Assembly: GCF_037975245.1 (NCBI RefSeq)
Contig: NC_092561.1
Coordinates: 6,314,001 to 6,378,000 of the forward strand
Reading direction: 5' to 3'
Origin: Apostichopus japonicus
Taxonomy: Eukaryota > Echinodermata > Holothuroidea > Aspidochirotida > Stichopodidae
Length of the DNA stretch: 64,000 nt
Part shown: piece after piece, positions 1 to 12,800 of the stretch
Position numbering within the stretch: position 1 is the stretch's first letter
How the letters are laid out: each line of letters begins with the position of its first letter
Translations under genes and position numbers: made by a program
Notes under the pieces: generated by a model
Database searches by the model: none
Told to the model about the DNA's origin: nothing
What the model saw: the letters and a program-made list of their open reading frames with translations, nothing else

Positions 1-942
1 TGTCAGTGTTTGATGATTCAGAAGTTTTGAAATCTTTTGTATTTTCAGTCTTTTGATAGCGTGCGTATAAAATCAATTGAAAAGTGAGAAACCGTCCTCC
101 CTCTACAAACGAACTGCAGAATACCATGGTTTTTTCAGGTGGCATGCAAATGTGGCACTTCTAGGAAAGATACATGAATAGTTTGTGATTTCCACCTGTT
201 CTTTGAAAGTGTATCTCAGTATGTTAATAATGTTTCAAAATGTCATATGTTTGTTCGGAGGTAGCATACTTCTACCAGATGGCCCCATTGCTACTCCAGG
301 AAGTGGATCGCAATGGGTTGCCAGTGATGTCATTTATGTGTACATCTTCAACAAAAGCTTCCTTTTTTAATTATGATGTTGTTTACTCCTGAGAATTTTT
401 TATATGATTTATTTTGGTACAATTGAATCTGTGTATAAAGAAAGATATCCACATCTGTAGAGGAACGATTTTCTTCATGAATCATAATGGAAAATCAAAA
501 ATATTTTCATACTTTAATATCATGATGATGTCGCTCACTCGGTTGTTCCCATCCACGTGAATAAAACTTTAACCAAAACCATGAAAATATTTTGTAAAAA
601 AATTCATCGGAGTGAACAAGAAATGAAGAAAATAACAGTTGGAGACAAAAACGAATTTTTTTTCTATCACCGGAAAATCCCTTTAAAATTGGGAGAGCTG
701 GTGGTTATCCCGTCCATCTCCATGAAATCGAAAGTTATGTCGCAGAGGAAAGCCGAGAGAAAGGCTTGTAATTAATTACTAAAATTTGCAGCTCGATTGA
801 TCATCATAGCGTGTCTCCTATGACGTTTGACGTTGCACCTGTCTTCGACATAAGGTTTCCACTCGGACGATCTGATTCTTGGCTGTTGCAAGAAAGGGAA
901 CATTATTTTTAATTCTTTCCACAACTTTGCTTCTTCAAATAG
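1..942. other. Upstream intron sequence, no supported exon
   Basis: The first exon I can chain begins at 943, so this stretch is read as intron. Two short open frames (185-370 and 557-775, plus strand) have no splice borders that join in phase to the exon at 943. A possible exon at about 794-854 (acceptor ending TTGCAG, donor GTTTCC) is open in one frame, but its exit phase does not fit. The missing 5' exons are expected further upstream. Confidence 0.5.
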
Positions 943-1002
943 GAATTGATGAATTTAGTGACTCGGACAGCCAGCTGGCGCCACTGTTTCAGTCTTCGTT
1001 CG
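943..1002 (+). CDS. Coding exon 1 of the window (phase 1/1)
   Basis: The acceptor is a pyrimidine-rich tract ending AAATAG and the donor is GTAAGT. The 60 nt start with two bases of a split codon and end with one, giving IDEFSDSDSQLAPLFQSSF plus a split Gly completed by the next exon. The Ser/Asp-rich content fits the acidic segment that follows. A second frame is also open across the exon, so the choice rests on phase: only this frame joins to 13848-14048, giving the stretch FGDKPPIEFYHL. The preceding exon is outside the window or not recognisable. Confidence 0.62.
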
Positions 1003-4000
1003 GTAAGTTTTTTTTTTTTTCGTCTTGACGTTCACTAATTCTGACAGACGCCTGACTTCTCTTCGTTATCTTCAATTTAAAGTAGCATTCTGGCATTTTA
1101 AAAAGAAGGATTCCTTTTACGTTCTTTAAAAAAGGACATGATATTGTTTTTGTGTCAATTATTAGCTCTAGCATTGCGAGTAAAATTTGAATAATTGTTA
1201 ATACTGTCCATTGCGGTTGTTATATGAAATATAAACACTTGTTCCCCCGCCCCCCCCCAAAAAAAAGTTAATTAAATATAATTTCCTTAAAATTGTTAAC
1301 TTTAATAGTCTCTATGGACTTGGAGAATAATTATGTTACAGTTCGAACTGCTTTCTGATCAACTTTTTCAAGTGGCATTTGGACCCGACACTCTGATAAA
1401 AGGATCAGCTTTTAGGATTATCACAGGAGGACTTAAGGTATCATTTAACATAATTTGATATTTTTAGCCCAAGCAAATTAAAAAGCAAAATTCTAAACTG
1501 TGCTAACTAGTGATATTTCAATATCGCTATGACAGTTTTCAAGATGCTCATCTTTAAAAAATAAACCGATTGCCTAGAATGCTCCTTTAAGGCCGGTTGG
1601 AGCTAAATCGATTCAATTATGTCAGCCTCTCTGTCAGATAAGGCCTTCACATGAATTTCAATCCATTGTTACATAAGTCCTGATAACTAAGCCTAAAGAA
1701 TGTTTGATAAGCTTCCTATGAACAAAGGAAACTCGATGGATGACATGCAACATCAACATCAACATTTGCAATGTAATGTACAACATCTTATTTGAGGCCA
1801 TGCATATAGCATCTTTATATAGTTCCTAAAGAGAGGGACCATATTAAAAATGCTCTACTTGCTAGACTAAGGAGTTCAGCCACTTTGATTGATTACAGCC
1901 AGTGACATTTTAAACAGTTTATTTCTCAATTTCTCAGAAATTTAAATTTAAATTGCAATCTCTTGTACAGTGTGTGTGTGTGCAGCAGTTCTACTCTATT
2001 TGGTTGATTCTCGAATTTCAGGCTTGACAAAAGAAATATTCTTTATATTTAATTTTTAAGAAGAGAATGGAACATTGAGAAGGTCACTCATTCTTAACTG
2101 TCGTATGAGAGAAAGTTCTCGATGTTTAATGCATTTATGACTTTATTTCACCTTCATTTTGGAGCCCGTCTAAATTTTGCTTCAAGTTTCTGGTGTTCAA
2201 AGTGGGGAGCAAAGAGCCTTTCTAGCATCAACAAGAACATTTGAAGGGTCGTCAAAACTTCACAAGGGAAAGAAAAAATTAGTGGAAATTCAATAAAAAT
2301 TTCTTCTGAGTTGCAAAGTATAACATCATTTTCAACTACTTAATAACGTTAAAATTTCTCAAAATTTGTTGTTTTTTTAAACCACTGTTCTTCTCGCCAT
2401 TGTTATTGAATATTGTTGCATTTGTTATGTTCTTTGTTAATTATTAATTTTTAAAATTTTAAATATGTTTATGGTTCTTTTGTTTGAACCATTGAATGTT
2501 CTTATGTCCTTTGTTGTTATCTTTCCTATATTTGTTATGATGAGTTTTTTTCTTTCTTTCTTGTTTTAGCTATTTTTTTAAGAACCTTTGGGATAAAAAG
2601 CCCTTTTTTTCAATTTCATTTTGTTTACAAACTTTGTCTCCTATTTTAAAGGGCAAACACCAAACAACCAACTGACAGCAATAATAAGTGAGTCAAATGA
2701 TTTCACCTCAACCCATCTTTGGAAGAACTCAACTTACAAAAATAATAAAAAAATTGAAATAAATAACAAGTAAAAATCTGATCCTTAATTATAAAAAATA
2801 TTTCGATTCATATTTCCTTTTTCTCTGATTCAGCACACTCATGCACAGTCGAACATCTAATTGGACATTTTCTACTTTCTCCCCAAGTTTTATGGAAGCA
2901 ATTCGTCTTCCCTCCTACCTTTTTCTATGTCACCCCGGGAGAGCTTTTAATCAATCACAAATTTCTTTTTATTTGTCACCTTTGAGCAGATAGCAATCGC
3001 TCTCACTTTACGATGTAAATTAATCGTGTTTACGTCCCGGATAAAACAAAGCCCTTCATCCTCTTCCCCCTTTCAGAAGTTTACGTTCATGTTCATGTTC
3101 AAGTAAACAATTTTCATCTTGGTTTATAATCACATGAACCCAGAATTTGTTTCCCCTGATCTCGCAAATTTATAATGTCATACAGAAATCTTTGCAAATT
3201 TTAACATGAAAGTTCCTCTAGAAAATGAAAGGGGTAATAAAGTATGGTAGGTTTAAATTTGTGTAATTATATGAAAAGAAAAAAAATCAATTGGTTATCG
3301 AAGAACGGTGCATTTTTTGGTAACATTTTGATTAGATAAATGGTGATACGAACAGCTTACATTGTCTTGTAATTTGTCACCAATCCGTCGAATAAAGTTT
3401 GAAGCGATCGGTTTTATGGTCAGCATCTGATTAAAACCATCTGGAAATGTCAAGGGAAGTAGTGAAAAAGAAGGCTAATCACCAACACTTCTTCAGGGTC
3501 TTTTTTTTTTGGGGGGGGTCAACTTTTATGTTTTAAAGCAACCGTTTCAGTTGAGTTTTGTGAATTCTTAGATTGCCTTTAGAAATACTTTAAGTGCCTT
3601 CATAAATGTCAGGTCTACGATATTCCTCTCATGAAGAAGTCATGAAGAAACAGTAAATATAAATTGAAAATCTCGGGAGACGATTTTTGCGTGCGATAAT
3701 AACGGCATCATGAATCATCTTGGCGACAAGATGTGAAGGGGTTTAATTGAATTTGTTTTTATTACATTCCCATTAAAACGTTCTTGTTGAAAGAAAAACA
3801 AGCCTAGGAGATTTGTTTTTCTCAGCGTCAAATAGGACGTTTAGATCCTCAGAATAATCGTTGAAATTGCAGACTGAATGCAGAAAGCATATGCAGTGGA
3901 GAGGAAAAAGCTCAAGAAAAGACAGACATTAATTATCAAATATACAAACTTTACATTGATCAAAAAAACTTGTGAGATGAGCTATGGTTTTTCAGGATAA

Positions 4001-4064
4001 AAATTATATACAGATATTAATCCGTGGGATTTTGGAAACTTAATTGAAACCTTACTATAATATA

Positions 4065-4210
4065 TTTCTATCTCTTTGTGTTCACCATGCTCATTAACCT
4101 GTCTGTATTCTGTGTGTGTTTTTGTCCCTTCTGTTACTGTTACTTGTCATTTAGCCTTTGAAGAAGATCCTGCTAGAATCGAAACGTCAGGCCAACTTAC
4201 TTTTACACAT
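4065..4210 (+). repeat. Dispersed repeat with degenerate hammerhead-like core
   Basis: About 145 bp match the minus-strand copy at 56130-56270. Both contain the same words around the Met-like 'CTTTGTGTTCA' and 'TTTTTGTCCCTTCTGTTACTG' regions and a core at 4154-4192. The core reads GCCT, then TTGAAGA, a stem-loop AGATCCTGCTAGAATC, GAAA, CGTC, then AGGC. GCCT can pair with AGGC as stem I. The first base of the conserved CUGANGA box is U here and stem II has one mismatch, so this copy looks decayed. Penelope-like elements are known to carry minimal hammerhead motifs, which is the likely source, but no reverse transcriptase remains beside it. Confidence 0.5.
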
Positions 4211-6915
4211 TCTCTTACACAGGCTCTCTAGTGGATAAGCAGTTTGCTAACAGTTTTAGTTTATAATATTTTTAACACATTTATATGTAGAGGAAATGTA
4301 GGTCGAAAGGAAATTTTTCAGAAAGCGTCACAATGTTACATGGAAATAGCTTTGATGCGGGAACCACTCTTGATGTTAAGACCCTCCATTTTTGTGTCCT
4401 CTTTTCTTTGACATGGCATCATTAAATTCAGATGAATAGCAAAATGGGCTGCCTCTCATGGGCACCGTGGCGATCGTCAGTGATATGACATCGATGTGTG
4501 CCGAGGTTGTATAAGTCACAAGAGCAAGACATTCAGTGCTCGACAATCATTTTATAGCCGACGTCTCGACGAGGGTAACTTTCGGCTGATTGCTCCGCAA
4601 GATTTAATCTTCTCTCCGTCTCGCCGCGTCGTGTTTGATAGTCAGCCGCTTGCACGAGTATGACATTTGCCATCTCGTTTGGATGGCATATTTGCACCGC
4701 ATTAAAATCGATCGAAGAAACATTGAAATGGATGGTTCCGATATGACATGAGTCCAATCTTTTTCTCTCCCCGAGATTAAAACATCTTGAAATATATTTT
4801 GAAATACTAGCTAAATAGGGCTGTTTTTATTTTCCTTTTTGGAGTGAGGTTGGGGGGGATGGGGGGGGTTGAAATTTAGTTGAGCTTTATAATTGCTCAA
4901 TAATTAAAAAAATTTGATATGAAAAGAGTTGGCATTAATTATGAGATATATTATAGGGCTGGGATATGTTATGGATAATTAAAAGTCTACATTAAGCACA
5001 GGATGTTAGATAAAAAAAAACAAAAAAAGTTTGCTTGATGCATGTCGATATGGTTTGTAGTTTCTAGGATAAAAGTTTGTTTCATGAGGTTTTTCTTTCT
5101 TTTTTGAAACCTTTATCAAAGACAACTTGAAACATGATCTGAAACTGTCGAACGGCAATAAAAAGGTTTAAAAAATGTGGATTATGTTAACCAGACCTGC
5201 ATTAAATTGTTATAAAGTGAGGTATTTCAAATTTTATTCTTGCAAATTCACGCAAAGTTTTGTTTTCTAATAATGAGACATCTTTGGTGTGTGAAAGTTT
5301 ACTGTTGGACGTTGTGGGTATCATGAAAGCAATTAATGTTGTGTGGTACTGTAGGCTACAACTTCTTTCTCAGCAGATGTACCATTAACCTAGGCCTAGC
5401 CTATATTAAATATCAACTCTGGTGATTTGGAAAATTCTCAGAAGCCTGCAATAAACTTGAGTATTATACTCAGCCGCCAATTAGGCCTAGAAGGCTAGAA
5501 GTATAAAATACTTCATAGCAGATTCACATAGGCTAAGTTAGCATATTTAATACATTGAAGTATGACCACAAGTTTGTATTGGTGTTTTTAGGCTGTTTTT
5601 CAACTAATTACAGTAATTAATCATAAATTCAGCTAATTCTTAATGTGAGTAGATATAATTTCATGAAAAGCTTCTGTGAGAAGTCACTTTAAGTTTTGTT
5701 TTGCTAGTTTTTCGACAAAAATATTAACTCTTGACAGTTTCAGCACATGCCGTACAACATTTTCATAGTATTGCCGCTAGATGAGTCGTCCACTATCCTG
5801 CCAACATTCAAGAGAACAATCCTGCAAAATCCTTTAACTCATTGGCACAGAAAAAACATATCAGGAAGGATTATTCACAGAGGGGGGGAGAGATGAAATC
5901 TTCGCGGCTTTATCGAGAAATATCTCCGCAGTAATTCCGAGAACCAGCTCATGCAGAATTAAGATGCGACCCACGATGTTTATCATCTCCGAGCAAAATT
6001 TTTGACTTCTAAATCATTTTGAATGGCGTGAGCTTCTCATCAAAGTTTAAACCTCGCAGGGGAATTTCAACTGACTAAATGGGGGTGTTTGGAAGTGGTC
6101 TTTATATCTCATTTCATAATTGGCTTAATTTTATCTTATCTATACAATGTTTGATTTTCCCCGATTGTTGTGTTTCCCTCTCCTCGGTGTCTCTTCTTGG
6201 TAAATTGAATGTATTTCTGTCGGTGAAACTGCAGCGTGAATCGGTCTAAATCATTATTTAGTCAAAAGTAGATAATGTCTTAAAGCGTCTTCGCTTCTCG
6301 ACGACGAGATGCTACCCCTAAATTGAGATTGGTTATTCCCGATGACGATTGTTCTGTGTTTGGTCTCTCTGGGTGATTCACAGAGCGAAGGACTCAACGC
6401 AGACAGATACAGTCATTTCGATGGGTCACAGCGGGTTCAAGCAAGCAACTGAAAATGGTTAATCAACAGAAGTACCTCAATTGAGTGAATGACTGCCTCT
6501 TTGGACGGATTTAATTTAATAGATCTACTCTTGTTTCTTGTGCTAGTCTAATTACTCCTATGCCATGTCATGAAAGAGCTCTTGGCAGTTTCCAAGAATT
6601 ACGAAAGATAAAAAGGAGGTTAACTGGAAGTTAGAATCCGCCACCATTCTTAAAGATTACTCTTGAAAACTAATTCATTGCAAGGAGGTTTTCTGTGAAA
6701 TGTCAGAAGCTGAAATTACCTTCTAGAAGCTAATGAATGTATGGCATTGGGAATGAGAGGACACAATATTTCTCTTCCTGTCCAGGAAGAAATCCGACTG
6801 AAAGACAGTATGATATGCTTCAGTCTACATTTGAATATGACTTTTGCTAATTTTATTGGTTGGGGGGGGGGGGAGAGATGAAATAACACTTTAGCAATAT
6901 AAGGCTAATTGCTAA

Positions 6916-7289
6916 TTAAAGGCATTGAAGACTCGCCCCAAACCGCGTGCGGCCATCTGAAAAAGTTAACTTTCTGTTGCTTGCAAGTGACGTTTCGTTC
7001 GTGTCGCTACAAAATGCAGACAGTAATGAAACGTGATACCTTAATTGTTATCTTTAGCTGGACCTGAGGTGTCCATCGCTGTATCGTTTATACACTGTGC
7101 TGTGGGTATTGACCGCAGCTGTATGTACTGACTGTACACTGTAGTGTCTAATTACCGACGGTAGCAAGCTGTGTGTGTATTTTTTGGGATCGATGGTGGT
7201 GTTTAACACTTCTGTTACACCTCATTCGAAACTAGGTCAAATTACCGGCATTAGACGTTTCATTGTGCGCGAGTCTTCACACCCTTTAA
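6916..7289 (+). mobile_element. Kolobok-like TTAA MITE, copy 1
   Basis: The element is bounded by TTAA at 6916-6919 and 7286-7289. Its ends are imperfect inverted repeats: the left begins AGGCATTGAAGACTCGC, and the right, read inward on the minus strand, begins AGGGTGTGAAGACTCGC (14 of 17 match). The AGG start with a TTAA target fits Kolobok better than piggyBac, whose ends normally begin CC. There is no transposase, so it is non-autonomous. Homologous copies lie at 22084-22435 (minus), 55620-55809 (minus, truncated) and 58016-58381 (plus). Confidence 0.8.
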
Positions 7290-7319
7290 TAGAAAATCTA
7301 CACCATTCACTGTCTAAGG

Positions 7320-7462
7320 ACTTCCCCTTCTCTCCTCTGCCCCCTGTCTCATCTCTGCTGTCTCCCCTCCCCCTGTCTCCCTTCCCCCTGTCTCCCCTCC
7401 CCCTGTCTCCCCTCCCCCTGTCTCCCCTCCCCCTGTCTCCCCTCCCCCTGTCCCCTCCCCTG
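7320..7462 (+). repeat. 15-bp pyrimidine minisatellite
   Basis: About six or more tandem copies of a 15-bp unit, CTGTCTCCCCTCCCC, with small variants at both ends. It is a nearly pure pyrimidine strand, so the complement is G-rich and may form triplex or quadruplex structures. It starts about 30 bp beyond the right end of the TTAA element. The open frame across it (Ser-Pro-Leu-Pro-Leu repeats) is a by-product of the 15-bp period, not a gene. Confidence 0.85.
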
Positions 7463-8689
7463 CATCTTTTGCACTAGATGAATTAGAAGTATTTAGTTTG
7501 CATTACCAGAACTATTGGAAAAGGAGAAATTTAAATATTTTAATAAAATTAAAACTTAGAAGAGTATCACTTACCTGTCTTCTCACAACAATTTGCGACC
7601 ACCCCGCCTTCCCCTCGTGGCAAGGTAATTCCTCTTTCATCCTTTTTTTTGGATAAGTTAGAAGTTATATTTATTTATTTGGAAAACACCTATTTTGTAC
7701 TGAAGCCATCGTACCACTCATGATTAACTTACTTGATTGTACAATCAATTTCTTGCCTTTTGTTTATAACCTGTCATTTGTTTCCTCTTACAATACAATG
7801 ACAATGATGACAATTTATTTCCAGCAATTTTGTACAGTACATGAATGTTTTATAACAAAGTATAAACAAATATTTTGATATACAATACAATCTAGAGAGA
7901 CAGGTACTAAGAAAAAATATAAGAAACATTCATCATGTTTTGATATACAATATTTAAGCTATACAAATGCATGGAAAAGGGGGAAAAAAAGAAGCGAAAT
8001 GCTTATAGAATGTTTACCCCATTTGAATATAATAAATATATACATATACTGGAGTAAAATTGTTGAAAAGAAACAAAACTCCAAAACAAAAATTAAAAAA
8101 TATAAAAAATACTGTATCTATTCATCGTGCTACTTTTCAACCGTTCAATTTTAACAGTTTTACGAGTCTCTACGGATAATTTCCAGGGTGTAATGTCAAT
8201 AACCTGCAGGGAACAGTACTTTTCAAAAACTGAAGCATTCTCAAAAGACACATGGCCTTTAAGAAGTATAAACGCTCTCTCTGATTAGAAGTAAAAGGTA
8301 TTGTAAGTTCGCTCGTGAACTTACGAACATAGAGAATTTACAGCTGTCGATGTGTAGGAAAAAAATGCTCTAGCTCCCGAAGGGGCCTTTTCGTTTTAAT
8401 TCCGAGACATGAATGGTTTCAACTATCAAATGTCAACCACATTTCAGGGGCCCAGTAGTTCTTTTGTAAATGGCAACCTGTAGAGAAGCTATATCGCCCT
8501 GTGTCCAATGCCATCGGGCGACTGGATTACATACAGCAATTAACGGTTAAATTTCAATGGTTGGAGACTTGGCTGTGGAATCTTAGGTGTTTGTTTACAA
8601 CAATTTGACGCTGCCATCCAATAGAAACCTAACATTTTTTTGGTTTATACACGTAGCGTATACTTTACTTAAGAGTAATATTTGAAGTC

Positions 8690-8940
8690 ATATTAAGTGG
8701 TTAACGCCAGTGGTTAATGCCAGTGCCTTTCAATCATAAGGTCCCGAGTTCTCGTCACTCCAAGATTATTAATGTATGTCGTTCAGTTACATACAGAGTT
8801 GTTGACAATTGACAATTCATAATCATGGACGTTAAATATGAATCTAAGAGACTGACTTCGGTCAGCTTGCGGCTTTGATAAGCCAATGAGGCTTCATTGA
8901 GAGTTCCTGCTTGCAGGAGGATCTAAAAAACATATTGGTT
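8690..8940 (+). mobile_element. tRNA-derived SINE, plus strand (probable)
   Basis: A tRNA-like head begins near 8695 with an A-box-like GTGGTTAACGCCAGTGG (part of the head appears duplicated) and continues through GTGCCTTTCAATCATAAGG to a degraded B box, GAGTTCTCGTCACTCC. A non-tRNA body follows to about 8940, with the words GATAAGCCAATGAGGCTTCA and GAGTTCCTGCTTGCAGGAGG. The B box differs from the GGTTCGANTCC consensus, so the copy is old. Borders are approximate because no target duplication was found. Confidence 0.5.
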
Positions 8941-9509
8941 TTCACAGAGGCATTTGGCCAGTTGAGTCCTCAAACTTATACAGAGGTTGATGTTGATGGA
9001 CAATTCATTTGAAATGTAGAGCAAAAGGTTATAGCTTCTCAGTTCGAACTTGTCTGCAATAGTACAGTCATCGAGATATTACGTACAATATCAGGGATGA
9101 ATATTTATGATTTCAGTTTCGATTCTGATATCGTTTGCCTGGAAAGGAAATTTGGTCATGCCAGGAATTTAGAGAGTTTGCTGGGCATCAGAATGAAATG
9201 ATGAATTTTGATGTGCTTGCGACGTGGTAGTTTTTTTGGCGCTCAGGTCGTGATGTTTTTTTATCTTAAGTTTTGTTTCTTCATTGACCTATATAAAAGT
9301 TGATGGCGCAATAAATAAATAAAATATCAAAATATCGTTTGTGGAAACTTGAGAACAAAACCACGAAATAGTCATGGATATGAAATATCTTGTTATCACC
9401 CTAGTCTGCAATATGTTTGTAACTCTTGGATCAATTAAAACTGGACAAAGACAATGCGATGAAAAGAGATGCATTGATAAAAGCTGAAGGCTTGAAGCCT
9501 CAGTCTTTG

Positions 9510-9860
9510 ATGTCACTTAAAGACTTGCTGAAGTCTTCGGTCCAAAATTTAGTATTGAATAATGATTCATAGAAGAAGAAGCCATCTTGCCTCAGCTATA
9601 ATGTCACAGATTAAGACCGATTTAGGCTGATTAATCTTTTGTCCAAAACTGAACAAAGTATCGACTAAATATACATTGAATGGGAGTGACTCAGTGATGT
9701 CACTCTGTGATGTCAATCTGTGATGTCACTCTGTGATGTCACTTTTATAACTTGCTGATTAATCTTTTGTCCAAAACTGAAAAAAGTATGGAGTAAAAAT
9801 TCATTGAAAATAAGAAGCCATCATGCTTCTGTGATGTCAGACTCGCTGAAAGTCTTCTGT
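9510..9860 (+). repeat. Degenerate tandem repeats with 14-bp CRE-like array
   Basis: Segments of about 110-160 bp recur two to three times, marked by ATTAATCTTTTGTCCAAAAC (twice), AGAAGCCATC (twice) and related words. Within them, 9687-9742 is a tight 14-bp array whose unit contains TGATGTCA, present four times. TGATGTCA is one base from the CRE/ATF palindrome TGACGTCA. Whether it binds protein is unknown. Confidence 0.65.
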
Positions 9861-12800
9861 CCAATTATCCTGAACTACTTTAATTAAACTAAACTAAAAT
9901 TAAACTTTTGAGTACATGCTATTCCATATTAAATGATCATTCAATTTTTATCTGCATTAGTTTAGTCTAATAGTTTAATGTCAAATAAATGAATAAAAAA
10001 TCCAAAATGTTGTCAAAACCCAAAAAATGCTAAAGAATGGCTAAAATATATTTGAATTTTCTTCTCTTACATATCTACATAGGTACATAGGTACAGGTCA
10101 CTCTACAGTGACCTCTTGACCTTATCAACTGAAACACCATACACTCGCTATGAAAGCTGCTTGCAAGTTAATCTTGATTGGTCGACAACATTCCGCCTGC
10201 AACCCTATACAGTACAGTATCTGCACATGGCTGCCATATATCAAGCATATTTAATTCCCAAGCCATTTGTACTCAGAATAATCAACAACCAGACAAAGAA
10301 CAAAACTCTAAAATACTCAAAACTTCTACCGAGGCTCGAAAAAATGTTTTTGAATAATTATCATCCAAGAAGTAATGTACTCATGTGCTTGAATCTGTCA
10401 TAATGTGTGTGTGTAGGGGGGACTCTCTTTTCTCTGTCTGAGATATCCCTTCTTCTATTTTTCTTCATATCTGTAATGGGTATTATAAAAGTACACAGCT
10501 AACAGTTGCTGGCAAATTGAAGAGGTGCACCGGAGTGATTCACATCCTAATCATGTGATGTGAGTTTTGGACAAAATTCAGTAAAATACACAAATCCCAA
10601 CAAAAACATTTTTTTTCCCCCTTTTTTTTTTCCCCCCCCTTTTTTTTTTTGGTTTTTTGGCGTGGTTTACATTTAGCCACTTTCACAGTAAATCATCTCA
10701 TAATACCCACACTGTAATTACCAGTAGTGCTTCCGATGGTTCGTTTCGTAAGAATTTATTTTGATCTAACTCGGTTTTCTTTATCCGGCCCTGATGTTAT
10801 CTGTATTAATTCCCTCGTTCCATTATACAAGTACAGCTGATGTAATCTCATTAAGTGGTATAGTGTCATATCCGTGTATTTAAGGTAAACCCTAAAGGTT
10901 TATGCCGTTACCAATACGTGGTTCGACGTTATTGGTATAAAGGATCTCAAAATGTCTGATCTGCCAAGTAGACAGCTTGTTTAATAACGAAAAAGAAAAT
11001 ATGTTGATGGAAAAGTTTCTGTTTCTTTTTTTTTTTTTACCATGTTCCTGTCATGCCGAGAAGTTTTTTGATATTATTACTCTCGACGGAGAGACGTGTC
11101 TGTGATAATTCACTCTGTCAGGTTATTCTTCTCGTAGAAAGGAAAATACGGAGGAACGTGAAAGAAATTGTCGAAATTTTTGTTATAGATTTTAAAAAAA
11201 CTAAAATATTGGATTCAAGAGCACAGATGATGTACATGTGTACTGTTCATAGCTGATGTGAAAGTTTGTTTTTATATAGTGCACATTTCAGTTATTGTTT
11301 CGAAATGTTTATTATGAAACATTAGTCCTGTACTTTCTTCTTTCAGCATGTTGATATTTGTCCAAAAAGTTTAAGGTAATCTAGAATTGGTAAAAGCTAG
11401 GTCTCTAAGATTTTTCTGGTGTGTTGCCAGGGACGTACATATCAGGAAGGGGGGTTGGGGGATGGCGGTTGTGGAGGTCATGGTGCGTTCTTAGGTGTAT
11501 TTATGCAATAAATTTGGTTTACACATAAGGTCGTGCTAAGAAACTACTTCTCCATTTTCATGTGGGATTGAAAGTGGGGGGGTGTATACCCCCCCTCTCA
11601 TTATACCCCCTCAGTCACCTGGGAATATCAAAAATCATAAGGGAACTTTTTTCTTTAAGTTGTGATTATTGTCAGAAATAGAGCTGTTATATCTCACTTG
11701 AGAGTGACATGGGCGGGGGGGGGGGGAGGGTGGAGGGTTGAGGAGCCAGGGAAACTGGTGGGATGTATTCCCCTTCCCCTCCACTATTTTGCAACCTTGG
11801 TATCAAAATTTAAGAAAGACCTCTAAGATGATAGCAATAAAAATAATAATAATCTTCACAAATTAGTAGCCAGCTCTAATCATTGAATAACCTATTCAAG
11901 CCATTGCCACCTTGTACAAGCATTACGGAGAAATCTTGTTCTCAGTCCTACCTTCCTATATCGAGAGAGAGAGACCAACATTTTAGAAGAAATACAACCA
12001 CTACTACCATAATGGGAATATTAAAAATAAAAAAAAGAAATTCTTTTGTGAGATAATCATTGCTTAAAGTATTACGCTACTCTGCAGAAGTCTAATGCCC
12101 CCATGGGTGATTCAATATTTTATTGCAAAGCATCTAATAGAAACCATAATAAATAAGATGATGTCATATATGTCGCCAAGCATACATTACCCGTTCGCAC
12201 AATGCCTTCCCAGAAGGTTTAAAAAGAGTTCTCATTCTTTTTCTTTAGGTTAATACACGTTCATTGGCCTGTGGCAAGTCGTGCCAAATAATCTTCCTGG
12301 CCTTTTAAGAGATAGAAATTATCCGCTCTTCATTAGTGTAATAAAACATTTGTCCATAAATTAATTTGTTCAGCTTTTGATTAAGCGAGGAATTATAGAA
12401 CTACAGAATTAGAGAAGATGTTTACAGATATCAGAAGGGTAGTATTATTGTACCGAAAATGGCCAGCCTTTTTTTAATACTTTATATTTCTTTATTTAAT
12501 ATCACCCATTGCTTTGTTGCCTCTGCCCCCCCCCCACCCTGATTCAGGTACGGTTTACCTCCCCCCCACCTTGGTTCCGATAAGGTTTACAAATACCATG
12601 CAGTAATTGCCAAGATATGTAAAATGCACAACATCTCATTAGAACTACTAAAATTTTCTCATTTTCCGACTAAAAAATATCGCATGCAATCTGTCATCTC
12701 TGCACGTCAAATTTTTATTCCATATTCATTAATTATGTAAAAATCACACTTTTGCACCATGTTATGGATTTTCACATTAACTTATTATCACATTAATATA

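Noticed and set aside
185-370. Possible upstream exon with LPDGPIATPGSGSQWV
   Set aside because: The composition looks protein-like, but no acceptor/donor pair joins it in phase to the exon at 943.
557-775. Possible upstream exon, lysine-rich
   Set aside because: No convincing splice borders; the lysines come from A-rich sequence.
794-854. Short open segment between TTGCAG and GTTTCC
   Set aside because: Its exit phase would put a stop at the start of the next exon, and the donor is poor.
7175-7477. 100-codon frame with Ser-Pro-Leu-Pro repeats
   Set aside because: It joins the end of a TTAA element to a 15-bp minisatellite.
11427-11470. CAGGGACGTACATATC, possible MITE end
   Set aside because: Single end only, in G-rich low-complexity sequence.
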